A stretch of DNA of 27,104 nucleotides from the NCBI GenBank assembly GCA_041487535.1, contig JBGPNM010000011.1, forward strand, positions 1-27,104, written 5' to 3'. A model generated the notes under the pieces. That model saw nothing but the letters and a program-made list of their open reading frames with translations, had not been told where the DNA came from and ran no database searches. Shown in pieces: positions 7,484 to 13,673 of this stretch. The translations under genes were made by a program, and so were the position numbers. Origin of the DNA: JANWHZ01 sp041487535. Lineage in GTDB: Bacteria > Patescibacteriota > Saccharimonadia > Saccharimonadales > UBA4665. The stretch's first letter is position 1; every line of letters starts with the position of its first letter.

Positions 7484-9160
7484 TTATGCCCGCTTGCCAG
7501 TCGGAATCGCCGGCTGATCAGCAGAGAGCGTTATAGCGTCGCCGCCGAGGTGTTTTGCAAGATAGCTGTCATGGGAGATATAGAGCAAGGCGCCTTTGTA
7601 GTGGACTAGCGCCGCTTCGAGTTCTTCAATGGACGGCAAATCCAGGTGGTTCGTCGGCTCGTCAACGACGACAAGATTTGGATCGTTCGCGAACAGCTTC
7701 ATCAGCTGCAGCCGCGCCTTCTGCCCGCCGGAAAGATTGCGCACATAGTGATCGCGGTCGCCATATGGGTCAAATAGGTAGTCTGCCAGCAAACGCATAA
7801 TCTGCTCGTTGCTAATAGCTACGTCGTATAATCCGTAGACGTGTTCGATGGCTTGAGCGAGCGTCAGGTCAAGCAGTTGATCGGTAATTTCCTGTTCGTA
7901 AGTGTTGATTCGTATCTTCGTATCGGTGCGGATGGTGCCGCCAAGCAGCGTCGGCGGCCGGGAGCCGGCTGCCGTCTCTATGATGGCGCGGGTAAGAGTC
8001 GTCTTGCCGGCGCCGTTGCGTCCCACCAGGCGGACGCGGTCGCCCGTCAGTATCCGGTAGCTGAGCGGCGCGAACAGCGGCGAGCTATAACCGACCGTAA
8101 CGCCATCAAGCTCCAAGAGTTCGCGCTGTCGTTCGGATTGGTCCAGACGATGGATGTGGATCGTCTTGGCCTTATGTTTTTGGTAACTTTCCGCAATTTT
8201 GGGCCGCAAGTCGGCAACCGACTCTTGATCTATCCAAAAACTCGGGCGTTCCATGCTGGTGAGTTCCGTCAGCTCCTTTAGCAGCCGTGTCTCAAGTACT
8301 ACAAATGGATTTTTCTGATCGGCCGTACCGTGCCAGATGCTCTTTTTGGCGCGTGCTGCTTGAACTTGCTTCTTAATATTCACAATGCGGCGTTGCCCAG
8401 TTTCGTATTCGCTTAACTCGTTGGTTGTCCGCATGGCGTTCTGGCGCAGGTAGGCATCGTAGTTACCGGGGAAGTTGTAAGCGGCCTGATCTTTGATCTC
8501 GACAATGCGTGATACTATCTGCAGCAGATCACGGTCATGGGTGATGGCCACCACGGCGTGCTTGATCGATGCGAACCATGCCAGGAACGCTTCTTTGGCA
8601 ACATAATCCATATGGTTGGTTGGTTCGTCGATCAGGGCTAGGTCAGCGGCGGAGTGCTCAACACATATCAGTTCGACGAACCGCTTTTGGCCGCCCGATA
8701 GCGCCTGCATCAGTTGGTCAGCGCGTAATTGGTATGCGTCGAGCGAGCTCCTGATTCGATCATCAACCGTGTAATAATCAAGTTGCGTAAAACGCTCGAG
8801 CGCTTCGCTGTAGACTCCGATTCTATGCATGTTGTCGCCCATAACGCCGGGATAGGTATCGATAATATGCTTAAGCTGTTTGTACTCCGGCAGGTTGTCG
8901 AGGACGTAGTCAATAACGGACTGGGCGCCCAGGTCGTGATGTTCCTGTCGGGTGGCGACAATTCGAGCACCCTTGCGGCGGATTACGGTGCCGGCGTAGT
9001 CCGTATCCTCGCCGGTAAGCATACGGAAAAGCGTCGTCTTGCCAATGCCGTTGCGTCCGATTATGGCCAGCTTTTCGTTAGATTCGATAGAGAGTTTGAG
9101 GTTGGCAAACAACGGTTTGTTGCCAATACTTTTTTGTTCAATGTCAGCCGTAATGAGCAT
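7484..9160 (-). CDS. ABC-F family ribosome-associated ATPase
   Basis: 558 residues with two ABC ATPase domains and no membrane segments, which defines the ABC-F group. The first domain has Walker A GRNGIGKT (35-42), signature LSGGQKR and Walker B ALIDEPTNHMD. The second has GRNGAGKT, LSGGQKA and VVVDEPTNHLD. The charged linker between them (about residues 240-340) would be the P-site tRNA-interaction motif that reaches toward the ribosomal peptidyl-transferase centre. Such proteins either relieve translational stalling or protect ribosomes from antibiotics; the sequence alone does not decide which. The start has AAGGA (9169-9173) eight bases upstream. A leader of about 60 bases contains a tiny ORF. 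Transcribed divergently from msrA. Confidence 0.92.
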   Translation of the reverse strand: MLITADIEQKSIGNKPLFANLKLSIESNEKLAIIGRNGIGKTTLFRMLTGEDTDYAGTVIRRKGARIVATRQEHHDLGAQSVIDYVLDNLPEYKQLKHIIDTYPGVMGDNMHRIGVYSEALERFTQLDYYTVDDRIRSSLDAYQLRADQLMQALSGGQKRFVELICVEHSAADLALIDEPTNHMDYVAKEAFLAWFASIKHAVVAITHDRDLLQIVSRIVEIKDQAAYNFPGNYDAYLRQNAMRTTNELSEYETGQRRIVNIKKQVQAARAKKSIWHGTADQKNPFVVLETRLLKELTELTSMERPSFWIDQESVADLRPKIAESYQKHKAKTIHIHRLDQSERQRELLELDGVTVGYSSPLFAPLSYRILTGDRVRLVGRNGAGKTTLTRAIIETAAGSRPPTLLGGTIRTDTKIRINTYEQEITDQLLDLTLAQAIEHVYGLYDVAISNEQIMRLLADYLFDPYGDRDHYVRNLSGGQKARLQLMKLFANDPNLVVVDEPTNHLDLPSIEELEAALVHYKGALLYISHDSYLAKHLGGDAITLSADQPAIPTGKRA

Positions 9161-9199
9161 ATTGTCAATCCTTCTAGTTATGGAATATTTACAACGAAT

Positions 9200-9220
9200 T
9201 TACTGAAGGTGACATATCAT
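9200..9220 (-). other. Possible leaderless upstream mini-ORF of the ABC-F gene
   Basis: Six codons (Met-Ile-Cys-His-Leu-Gln) followed by TAA, starting seven bases after the TATAAT of the ABC-F promoter. It lies wholly inside the leader of the ABC-F mRNA and ends about 40 bases before that gene. It could be a leader peptide that senses translation. It is also short enough to occur by chance. Confidence 0.3.
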
Positions 9221-9227
9221 AACGACC

Positions 9228-9236
9228 ATTATATCA
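9228..9236 (-). promoter_or_regulatory. Extended -10 promoter of the ABC-F gene
   Basis: On the minus strand TGATATAAT is an extended consensus -10. It faces away from the msrA promoter, whose -10 begins about 22 bases further on, so the two promoters share a short divergent control region. Confidence 0.6.
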
Positions 9237-9258
9237 GATACGGTTCATGTGCCCAGAC

Positions 9259-9267
9259 TGGTATACT
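9259..9267 (+). promoter_or_regulatory. Extended -10 promoter of msrA, leaderless layout
   Basis: TGGTATACT ends seven bases before the msrA ATG at 9275. No Shine-Dalgarno site. Confidence 0.55.
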
Positions 9268-9274
9268 GGTGCAT

Positions 9275-9754
9275 ATGCAACAAGTAATTTTCGCCGCCGG
9301 ATGTTTTTGGGGAGTGCAATTCTATTTTGACCAAGTGCCCGGCGTAGCGCAGACGACCGTCGGCTATACCGGCGGAACTACCGAAAACCCGAGCTATGAG
9401 GACGTGTTGACGCATACGACCGGGCATGCAGAGGCCGTGCTCGTTGAGTTTGATCCGGATATCGTATCGTTCGAGGCGCTGGTCCGTCACTTTTTCAGGT
9501 TGCACGACCCGACGCAGTTAAACCGGCAAGGGCCCGACGTTGGCGAGAACTACCGTTCGGCAATTTTTTACGTTACTGATGCGCAGAAGGATGTCGCTCA
9601 GCGCGTGCTGCGCTCGGTGCAAAAACAACTGCCGCACCCAATCGTAACCGAGATATCCGCTGCCGGCCCTTTCTACGAAGCCGAAGCATACCACCAGAAA
9701 TATGCCGAGCGTACCGGCCGCGGAATTTGCCACGTACCGTATGAGCCTCTGTAG
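9275..9754 (+). CDS. msrA: Peptide-methionine (S)-S-oxide reductase MsrA
   Basis: 159 residues, normal for a single-domain MsrA. The catalytic motif GCFWG sits at residues 9-13, so Cys10 is the nucleophile attacking methionine S-sulfoxide. Family segments GYTGGTTENPSYEDV, TGHAEAVLVEFDP and YRSAIFYVTDAQ are intact. The frame is open far upstream inside the ABC-F gene, but the ATG at 9275 gives the classical N-terminus and sits just after the promoter. No MsrB domain is fused or adjacent. Its role is repair of oxidised methionines. It lies directly upstream of the heliorhodopsin-like gene, but with a hairpin and a separate promoter between them. Confidence 0.94.
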   Translation: MQQVIFAAGCFWGVQFYFDQVPGVAQTTVGYTGGTTENPSYEDVLTHTTGHAEAVLVEFDPDIVSFEALVRHFFRLHDPTQLNRQGPDVGENYRSAIFYVTDAQKDVAQRVLRSVQKQLPHPIVTEISAAGPFYEAEAYHQKYAERTGRGICHVPYEPL

Positions 9755-9771
9755 CTAGTGGGACGAGCAGC

Positions 9772-9799
9772 CCGAGCGTGAAAATAAATACACGCTCGG
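9772..9799 (+). terminator. Perfect 9-bp hairpin after msrA
   Basis: CCGAGCGTG (9772-9780) and CACGCTCGG (9791-9799) are perfectly complementary around a ten-base A-rich loop. It lies 17 bases after the msrA stop. There is no T tract directly after it (TGTTAT), so termination could be weak or factor-dependent. Confidence 0.5.
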
Positions 9800-9804
9800 T
9801 GTTA

Positions 9805-9832
9805 TGGGAAGCACCACACAGTGGGTGTCCCA
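9805..9832 (+). repeat. Second imperfect hairpin before the heliorhodopsin-like gene
   Basis: TGGGA (9805-9809) pairs with TCCCA (9828-9832), and CACC (9812-9815) with GGTG (9824-9827), leaving a two-base bulge. It ends about ten bases before the -10 of the next gene. It may be part of the terminator pair or a binding site. Confidence 0.35.
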
Positions 9833-9841
9833 TCGTTAGTA

Positions 9842-9850
9842 TGGTATAGT
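9842..9850 (+). promoter_or_regulatory. Extended -10 promoter, leaderless layout, heliorhodopsin-like gene
   Basis: TGGTATAGT ends six bases before the ATG at 9857. No Shine-Dalgarno site. Confidence 0.55.
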
Positions 9851-9856
9851 GGCAGC

Positions 9857-10696
9857 ATGACATTTGAGCCTAAGAGGTTGGCAGCACGCTTTTTCGGCAA
9901 CAACGTGCGTGTTACAAACCAGTCGCTCAGACGGGCAAATGTGGTCTTCGCAGCTGTTTACGCGGCTCAAGCTGCGGCCATCCCGCTCTTCGGAGTGCCA
10001 TACCACCGGCCACTCAATATATTTTTCATTACCACCGACTCGCTCCAGGCAAAGCTGATGCATCAGCCGGTGAGTGCGCTGGCAGTACACCAGTTATTCG
10101 CCATCAACATAGCCTGGCTGCTGAGTGCGTGGTTTATTGTAATGGCCGTGTTGCATCTAGCGCTTGCGACGGTGAGCCGTAAAAGTTTTGAAGACGGTTT
10201 AAGGCAGGGGGTTAATCCGCTGCGATGGTTTGCTCTAGCGGCCGTGTGGGCTTTGATGCTTGTAAGCCTGGGTTCGTTCGTCGGTATGGATGATCTCGGC
10301 AGCGTGTTGTTCGTAGCGGGCTTCGCGGCGTTTATGGGCGTCTGCGGATACGGCATGGAGGCTTATGCCCGCCAGCCCAAGCGAAAACAGACAGCGCAAT
10401 GGCCCTACGAGTGGATGGCTGTACTGACGGGTCTTGCGCCGCTACTGATTATCAGTTTGTATATAGCGGCTACGCTTATTTTTGGCGACGGGGGAGTACT
10501 GCCGATGTATGTATACCCGCTGCTAGTGACACTGCTGGTACTCATTGCGGCCTTTGGAGCCAACAGGTACCTTATGCGTATTAAGAAGGCGGCGTGGCGA
10601 GACTATGCGTACGGGGAGCTCTGGTATATGATGCTCGGTCTGATTATAAGTACGGCGGTAGCCTGGCAGATTTTTGCTGCGGTGCTTCGCCCGTAG
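9857..10696 (+). CDS. Heliorhodopsin-like seven-helix protein without the retinal lysine
   Basis: 279 residues, seven hydrophobic helices. I place it in the heliorhodopsin family from memory of its conserved segments: LRR-x-N at the start of helix A (residues 25-29), LLSAWF...LH (88-100) in helix C's approach, NPLRW (120-124), GYGMEAY (164-170), W-x(4)-W-x(4)-TGLAPLLIISLYI (182-203), W-RDY-x-YGE-x-x-Y (247-257) and AWQIFAAVL (269-277). In known heliorhodopsins helix G reads like LSLVAKS-x-LAWQ with Lys forming the retinal Schiff base. Here the aligned stretch is LGLIISTAVAWQ, with Ser265 in place of Lys. The counterion Glu after NPxRW is Ala126, and the helix A His is Tyr35; only His100 of the pocket set seems kept. 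It should not bind retinal covalently. Next to msrA and a HAD phosphatase. Confidence 0.78.
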   Translation: MTFEPKRLAARFFGNNVRVTNQSLRRANVVFAAVYAAQAAAIPLFGVPYHRPLNIFFITTDSLQAKLMHQPVSALAVHQLFAINIAWLLSAWFIVMAVLHLALATVSRKSFEDGLRQGVNPLRWFALAAVWALMLVSLGSFVGMDDLGSVLFVAGFAAFMGVCGYGMEAYARQPKRKQTAQWPYEWMAVLTGLAPLLIISLYIAATLIFGDGGVLPMYVYPLLVTLLVLIAAFGANRYLMRIKKAAWRDYAYGELWYMMLGLIISTAVAWQIFAAVLRP

Positions 10697-10709
10697 CGCT
10701 CCTCCTTCC

Positions 10710-11342
10710 ATGGGTAAGCAGGTAACTAAGGCAGTAATCTTCGACTTCGATGGGACGATTGCTGACAGTTTTTCGGTCATGCTGCGCGTTGTCCACGAAC
10801 TGCTGCATCGAGAGCAATCGAAAGATGATATTAGTAAGCTTCGGGGGAAGTCGAGCCTGCAGGCGCTGCGGGAGCTAAAAATTCCACTTTGGCGGGCATA
10901 CTTCTTAGTTGCCAAGGTTCGCCGCCGGATGGCCTGGTACGTTGACGAAATAGACCTGGTGCCAGGTATGGATCAGATTATTCGTAAGCTTGCCCAGAAG
11001 TATGCGCTTTACGTGGTCAGTGCCAATAGCGCCGCCAATGTCCACGCCTCGTTGCAGCGTTTTGGTGTTGACGATTGCTTCGCTGCTGTTTACGGCGGGG
11101 TTGTGCCCTGGCGCAAAGGCCGTGCATTACGTCGCCTCGCGCGGGAACATCAGCTCAAGCCGCACGATACCTGGTATGTCGGTGACGAAGACCTGGATAT
11201 TATAGCCGCACACCGCGCGGGTATGAAGGCAGCGGCAGTCACCTGGGGTTTTAGTAATATCCATGTGCTGAAGAGCCAGCGGCCCGAAGCTTTGGTCTTC
11301 GACAGTGACGAATTAGCCGACAGCTTAGCTGATGAGTCATAA
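10710..11342 (+). CDS. HAD-superfamily hydrolase (phosphoglycolate phosphatase-like)
   Basis: 210 residues with all four HAD motifs: motif I DFDGTIADS (Asp12 nucleophile, Asp14 acid/base), motif II VVSANS (Ser/Thr), motif III around WRKGRALRR (Lys) and motif IV VGDEDLDIIAAHRAG (metal-binding acidic residues). A helical cap lies between motifs I and II, as in phosphoglycolate phosphatase and related enzymes. The substrate cannot be told. The ATG at 10710 puts DFDGT at the usual position and lies 13 bases after the preceding stop, so it is likely in one operon with the heliorhodopsin-like gene. Its end overlaps the next gene. Confidence 0.85.
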   Translation: MGKQVTKAVIFDFDGTIADSFSVMLRVVHELLHREQSKDDISKLRGKSSLQALRELKIPLWRAYFLVAKVRRRMAWYVDEIDLVPGMDQIIRKLAQKYALYVVSANSAANVHASLQRFGVDDCFAAVYGGVVPWRKGRALRRLAREHQLKPHDTWYVGDEDLDIIAAHRAGMKAAAVTWGFSNIHVLKSQRPEALVFDSDELADSLADES

Positions 11343-12693
11343 AATTATGGACATGAATAATCAGCTGACAAACGAAGAAGTTGTTATCACCAAGCTCGTC
11401 CACGGCGGGCAGGGGCTAGGAGTTATGGCGGACGGCAAGAAAGTGTTTGTATGGAATGCGTTGCCGGGCGAGCTGGTGCGGCTGCGCATTATTAAACAAC
11501 GCCGTACCTACGCCGAGGCTGTTGCGGAGGAAGTCGTACGGCCGTCAGCTGAGCGTATCGCCCCGCGTGAGGCAAACTATCTGGCAACCAGTCCTTGGCA
11601 GATACTGACCTTCGCTGCGGAAAATAAATATAAAGGCTTGATAGTGTCTGACGTCTTTCGACAAGCCGGAGTTATATTACCAGAATTTGACGTGCACTGG
11701 GGCTCAGGAAAGGCAGCGCCGGTTCGGGCAGGTAGCGAAGCCGAATTTACTTCGGCAGGTGCGATGGAAAACCCGCCCGGGGTTTTCCATTACAGGAATA
11801 AGATGGAGTACAGCTTTTGGGGTGACGACGTAGGGCTGCACCTGGCGCTGCATCAGCGAGGTAGCCATGGTAAGCAGATTGTGCAAGGAAGCGAACTAGC
11901 TATGCCGGCGCTGGATGCGGCGGCAGAGAGTATTCGTACTCTGCTGGAAAATATGCATATTCGGGCGGGAGACTTAAAAACAATAATTGTTCGCTGTGAT
12001 CAGGCGGGCAATACAGTTGCCGCCCTGTTCGTAAAAATCGAGAAATTCCCCGAGGTCAGGCTACCGCAGAGCCTTAAAGGCCTGCGGGTCTACTATTCCA
12101 ATCCGAAAAGTCCGGCATCAGTGACGACTAAGCTAAGCCACGAATATGGTGATTGCCGGCTTGAAGATACATTGCTCGGCCGATCGTTTGTGTACGATGT
12201 GGATTCGTTTTTTCAGGTAAATGTGCCCGTGTTTGAACAAGCGCTCCGTCGCATAGCCGAATACTGCCAAGCCGACGCCTTTACCGATATGTACGCCGGG
12301 GTGGGCAGCATTGCCCTAAGCATTGCAAAGGTTGCGGTCGACCTGATCGAGCTTGATGCTGCTACCGCGGCCATGGCGCGCACCAACGCATCAAAGTCTG
12401 GCATCGAAGCTAATGTTATAGAAACGCCGGCCGAGAAAGCCTTGGAGTATATAACCAGCGGTAAGTCCGTCATATTCGATCCGCCGCGCGCCGGGTTGCA
12501 CAATAAGGTCGCGGCAAAAGTGCTAGAAATGAAGCCACCGCAAGTCGTCTACCTAAGCTGTAATCCTGCGACGCAGGCACGTGATATCGCCAAGCTGCAA
12601 GAAGTATACGCTGTCGGCCATTTCGAGGTCTTCAATTTCTTCCCCCGCACGCCGCATATCGAGTCGCTGGCCGTTTTGGGCCGCAAGAACTGA
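11332..12693 (+). CDS. RlmD/TrmA-like tRNA/rRNA (uracil-5-)-methyltransferase
   Basis: 453 residues. An N-terminal TRAM domain (about 14-70, ITKLVHGGQGLGV) is followed by a SAM-dependent Rossmann domain with FTDMYAGVGSIALSIA (SAM binding), IFDPPRAGLH and the catalytic YLSCNPAT (Cys410). These are the hallmarks of enzymes making 5-methyluridine in 23S rRNA (RlmC/RlmD) or tRNA (TrmA). The four-cysteine [4Fe-4S] site that normally follows the TRAM domain of RlmD is missing: the matching stretch APREANYLATSPWQ has no Cys. Thus the target position (U747, U1939 or U54) is uncertain. The ATG at 11332 overlaps the HAD gene by 11 bases; ATGs at 11347 and 11353 are also possible. TGA stop. Confidence 0.85.
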   Translation: MSHKIMDMNNQLTNEEVVITKLVHGGQGLGVMADGKKVFVWNALPGELVRLRIIKQRRTYAEAVAEEVVRPSAERIAPREANYLATSPWQILTFAAENKYKGLIVSDVFRQAGVILPEFDVHWGSGKAAPVRAGSEAEFTSAGAMENPPGVFHYRNKMEYSFWGDDVGLHLALHQRGSHGKQIVQGSELAMPALDAAAESIRTLLENMHIRAGDLKTIIVRCDQAGNTVAALFVKIEKFPEVRLPQSLKGLRVYYSNPKSPASVTTKLSHEYGDCRLEDTLLGRSFVYDVDSFFQVNVPVFEQALRRIAEYCQADAFTDMYAGVGSIALSIAKVAVDLIELDAATAAMARTNASKSGIEANVIETPAEKALEYITSGKSVIFDPPRAGLHNKVAAKVLEMKPPQVVYLSCNPATQARDIAKLQEVYAVGHFEVFNFFPRTPHIESLAVLGRKN

Positions 12694-12699
12694 TACAAT
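12691..12699 (+). promoter_or_regulatory. Extended -10 promoter overlapping the upstream stop codon
   Basis: TGATACAAT uses the TGA stop of the methyltransferase gene as its TGN element and ends nine bases before the ATG at 12709. No Shine-Dalgarno site. Confidence 0.5.
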
Positions 12700-12708
12700 A
12701 TTATAAAT

Positions 12709-13512
12709 ATGAACTACTGGAGGGAACGGAGCCAACCGTACGTACCCGGGCAACAAGCGCCGTATAAAGTATCGCGCTCAAAAATCGAGCTGTTTGTGCA
12801 GTGCGCGCGATGCTTTTGGCTGGACGGCCGGCTGAAAATCAAACGGCCGGACGGGCCGCCGTTCAACATTAACAAGGCGATCGACGAGCTCTTTAAGAAG
12901 GAATTTGATAGTTACCGCGGTAAGGGTGAACCGCACCCGCTGATGGTGGAATTCGGCATCAGCGCCATTCCGTTTCAGCACGATCAGCTGAATACCTGGC
13001 GGGAGACGTTTACTGGGGTGGTGGCGCTGCATAAGCCAACAAACTTGCACGTCTTTGGGGCTGTTGATGATCTGTGGGTGAATATTAACGGTGAGGTTAT
13101 CGTGGCCGATTACAAGGCGACCGCTAAAGACCGGGAAGTGAGCATCGATTCTGACTGGCAGATTAGCTACAAGCGGCAGATGGAGGTATACCAGTGGCTG
13201 CTGCGTCAAAACGGGCTAAAGGTCAGTGACACCGGTTATTTCGTGTACACCAACGGACGGCTTGATATGGACGGTTTCTTCGACCGCGTCGAGTTCCGCA
13301 CCAAGCTGATCCCGTACAAGGGTGACGACTCCTGGGTCGAGCCGACGCTCGGGAAATTGAAAGCTTGTCTGGAAGGCGACATGCCGCCCGTAGGCACGGC
13401 GGCGATGGGCGGGACATGCGAGTTTTGCGCCTATGCCCGCCAGCGGACCGAGCTGACACTCAAAGCCGTGCATGCGCAGACCGGGAAGGCCAAGAACTAT
13501 GCCTCGAATTAA
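12709..13512 (+). CDS. PD-(D/E)XK superfamily nuclease with a probable Fe-S or Zn cysteine set
   Basis: 267 residues. The nuclease core is visible as FGAVDDL (Asp120/Asp121), then VIVADYKAT (Asp134-x-Lys136) and a following helix with Gln157 and Tyr161 (KRQMEVYQWLL), the RecB/Cas4-type arrangement. Two CxxC pairs frame the core: Cys32-Cys35 (CARC) and Cys237-Cys240 (CEFC). In Cas4 and AddB similar N- and C-terminal cysteines hold a [4Fe-4S] cluster. No cas genes or helicase domain are nearby, so it is best called a stand-alone PD-(D/E)XK exonuclease-like protein, with a likely DNA repair role. Confidence 0.8.
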   Translation: MNYWRERSQPYVPGQQAPYKVSRSKIELFVQCARCFWLDGRLKIKRPDGPPFNINKAIDELFKKEFDSYRGKGEPHPLMVEFGISAIPFQHDQLNTWRETFTGVVALHKPTNLHVFGAVDDLWVNINGEVIVADYKATAKDREVSIDSDWQISYKRQMEVYQWLLRQNGLKVSDTGYFVYTNGRLDMDGFFDRVEFRTKLIPYKGDDSWVEPTLGKLKACLEGDMPPVGTAAMGGTCEFCAYARQRTELTLKAVHAQTGKAKNYASN

Positions 13513-13539
13513 GGATATGGCCGCACGGGCGGGAGCCTG

Positions 13540-13545
13540 TATAAT
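13540..13545 (+). promoter_or_regulatory. -10 promoter element upstream of serS mini-ORF
   Basis: TATAAT, a perfect -10 hexamer, ends six bases before an ATG at 13552, the same layout as the leaderless genes. TG is directly adjacent to the hexamer rather than one base away. Confidence 0.45.
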
Positions 13546-13549
13546 TGGC

Positions 13550-13626
13550 TCATGATAGTGGTGATATATGGACCAAGCGCATCAGGATTGCGATCATCGG
13601 CCTCCAAGCCGGCATATATATCATGA
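13550..13626 (+). repeat. Long-range inverted repeat enclosing the mini-ORF
   Basis: TCATGATA (13550-13557) is exactly complementary to TATCATGA (13619-13626), and TATATG (13565-13570) to CATATA (13613-13618). Inside are two small stems, CGCA/TGCG (13578-13592) and CGGC/GCCG (13598-13611). The transcript could fold into one branched structure of about 80 bases whose outer stem joins the start and stop of the mini-ORF. Confidence 0.5.
13552..13626 (+). CDS. Possible Ser-rich leader peptide (24 codons) before serS
   Basis: ATG to TGA, 24 codons, starting MIVVIYGPSASG and containing six Ser (codons AGC, TCA, TCA, TCG, TCC, TCA). It is placed exactly where a leaderless ORF would start relative to the TATAAT at 13540. 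Its position before seryl-tRNA synthetase makes a Ser-sensing leader peptide conceivable. Two alternatives weaken this. The N-terminus also resembles the start of a P-loop kinase (MiaA-like GPxASG) cut off after a few codons, so it could be a gene remnant. A 35-codon ORF in another frame (TTG 13545 to TAG 13652) overlaps it. Confidence 0.3.
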   Translation: MIVVIYGPSASGLRSSASKPAYIS

Positions 13627-13630
13627 CTAA

Positions 13631-13636
13631 TATAAT
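13631..13636 (+). promoter_or_regulatory. Second -10-like element upstream of serS
   Basis: TATAAT 37 bases before the serS ATG. A transcript from here would skip the mini-ORF but keep the GAGG ribosome-binding site (13662-13665). Confidence 0.4.
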
Positions 13637-13673
13637 TCCGTACCATCAATAGTTTCTAGATGAGGTATATACC

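Noticed and set aside
8729..9274. N-terminal extension of MsrA through the ABC-F gene
   Set aside because: It is antisense to conserved ABC-F sequence; the classical MsrA start and promoter are at 9275 and 9259.
13552..13626. Mini-ORF as a MiaA or P-loop kinase gene start
   Set aside because: The first dozen residues resemble GPxASG kinases, but the Lys-Ser/Thr of the P-loop is missing and no continuation of such a protein was found in any frame after it. It is kept only as an alternative explanation.
13513..13673. T-box riboswitch before serS
   Set aside because: The antiterminator T-box sequence (TGGNACCGCG-like) and a terminator with a T tract are absent.
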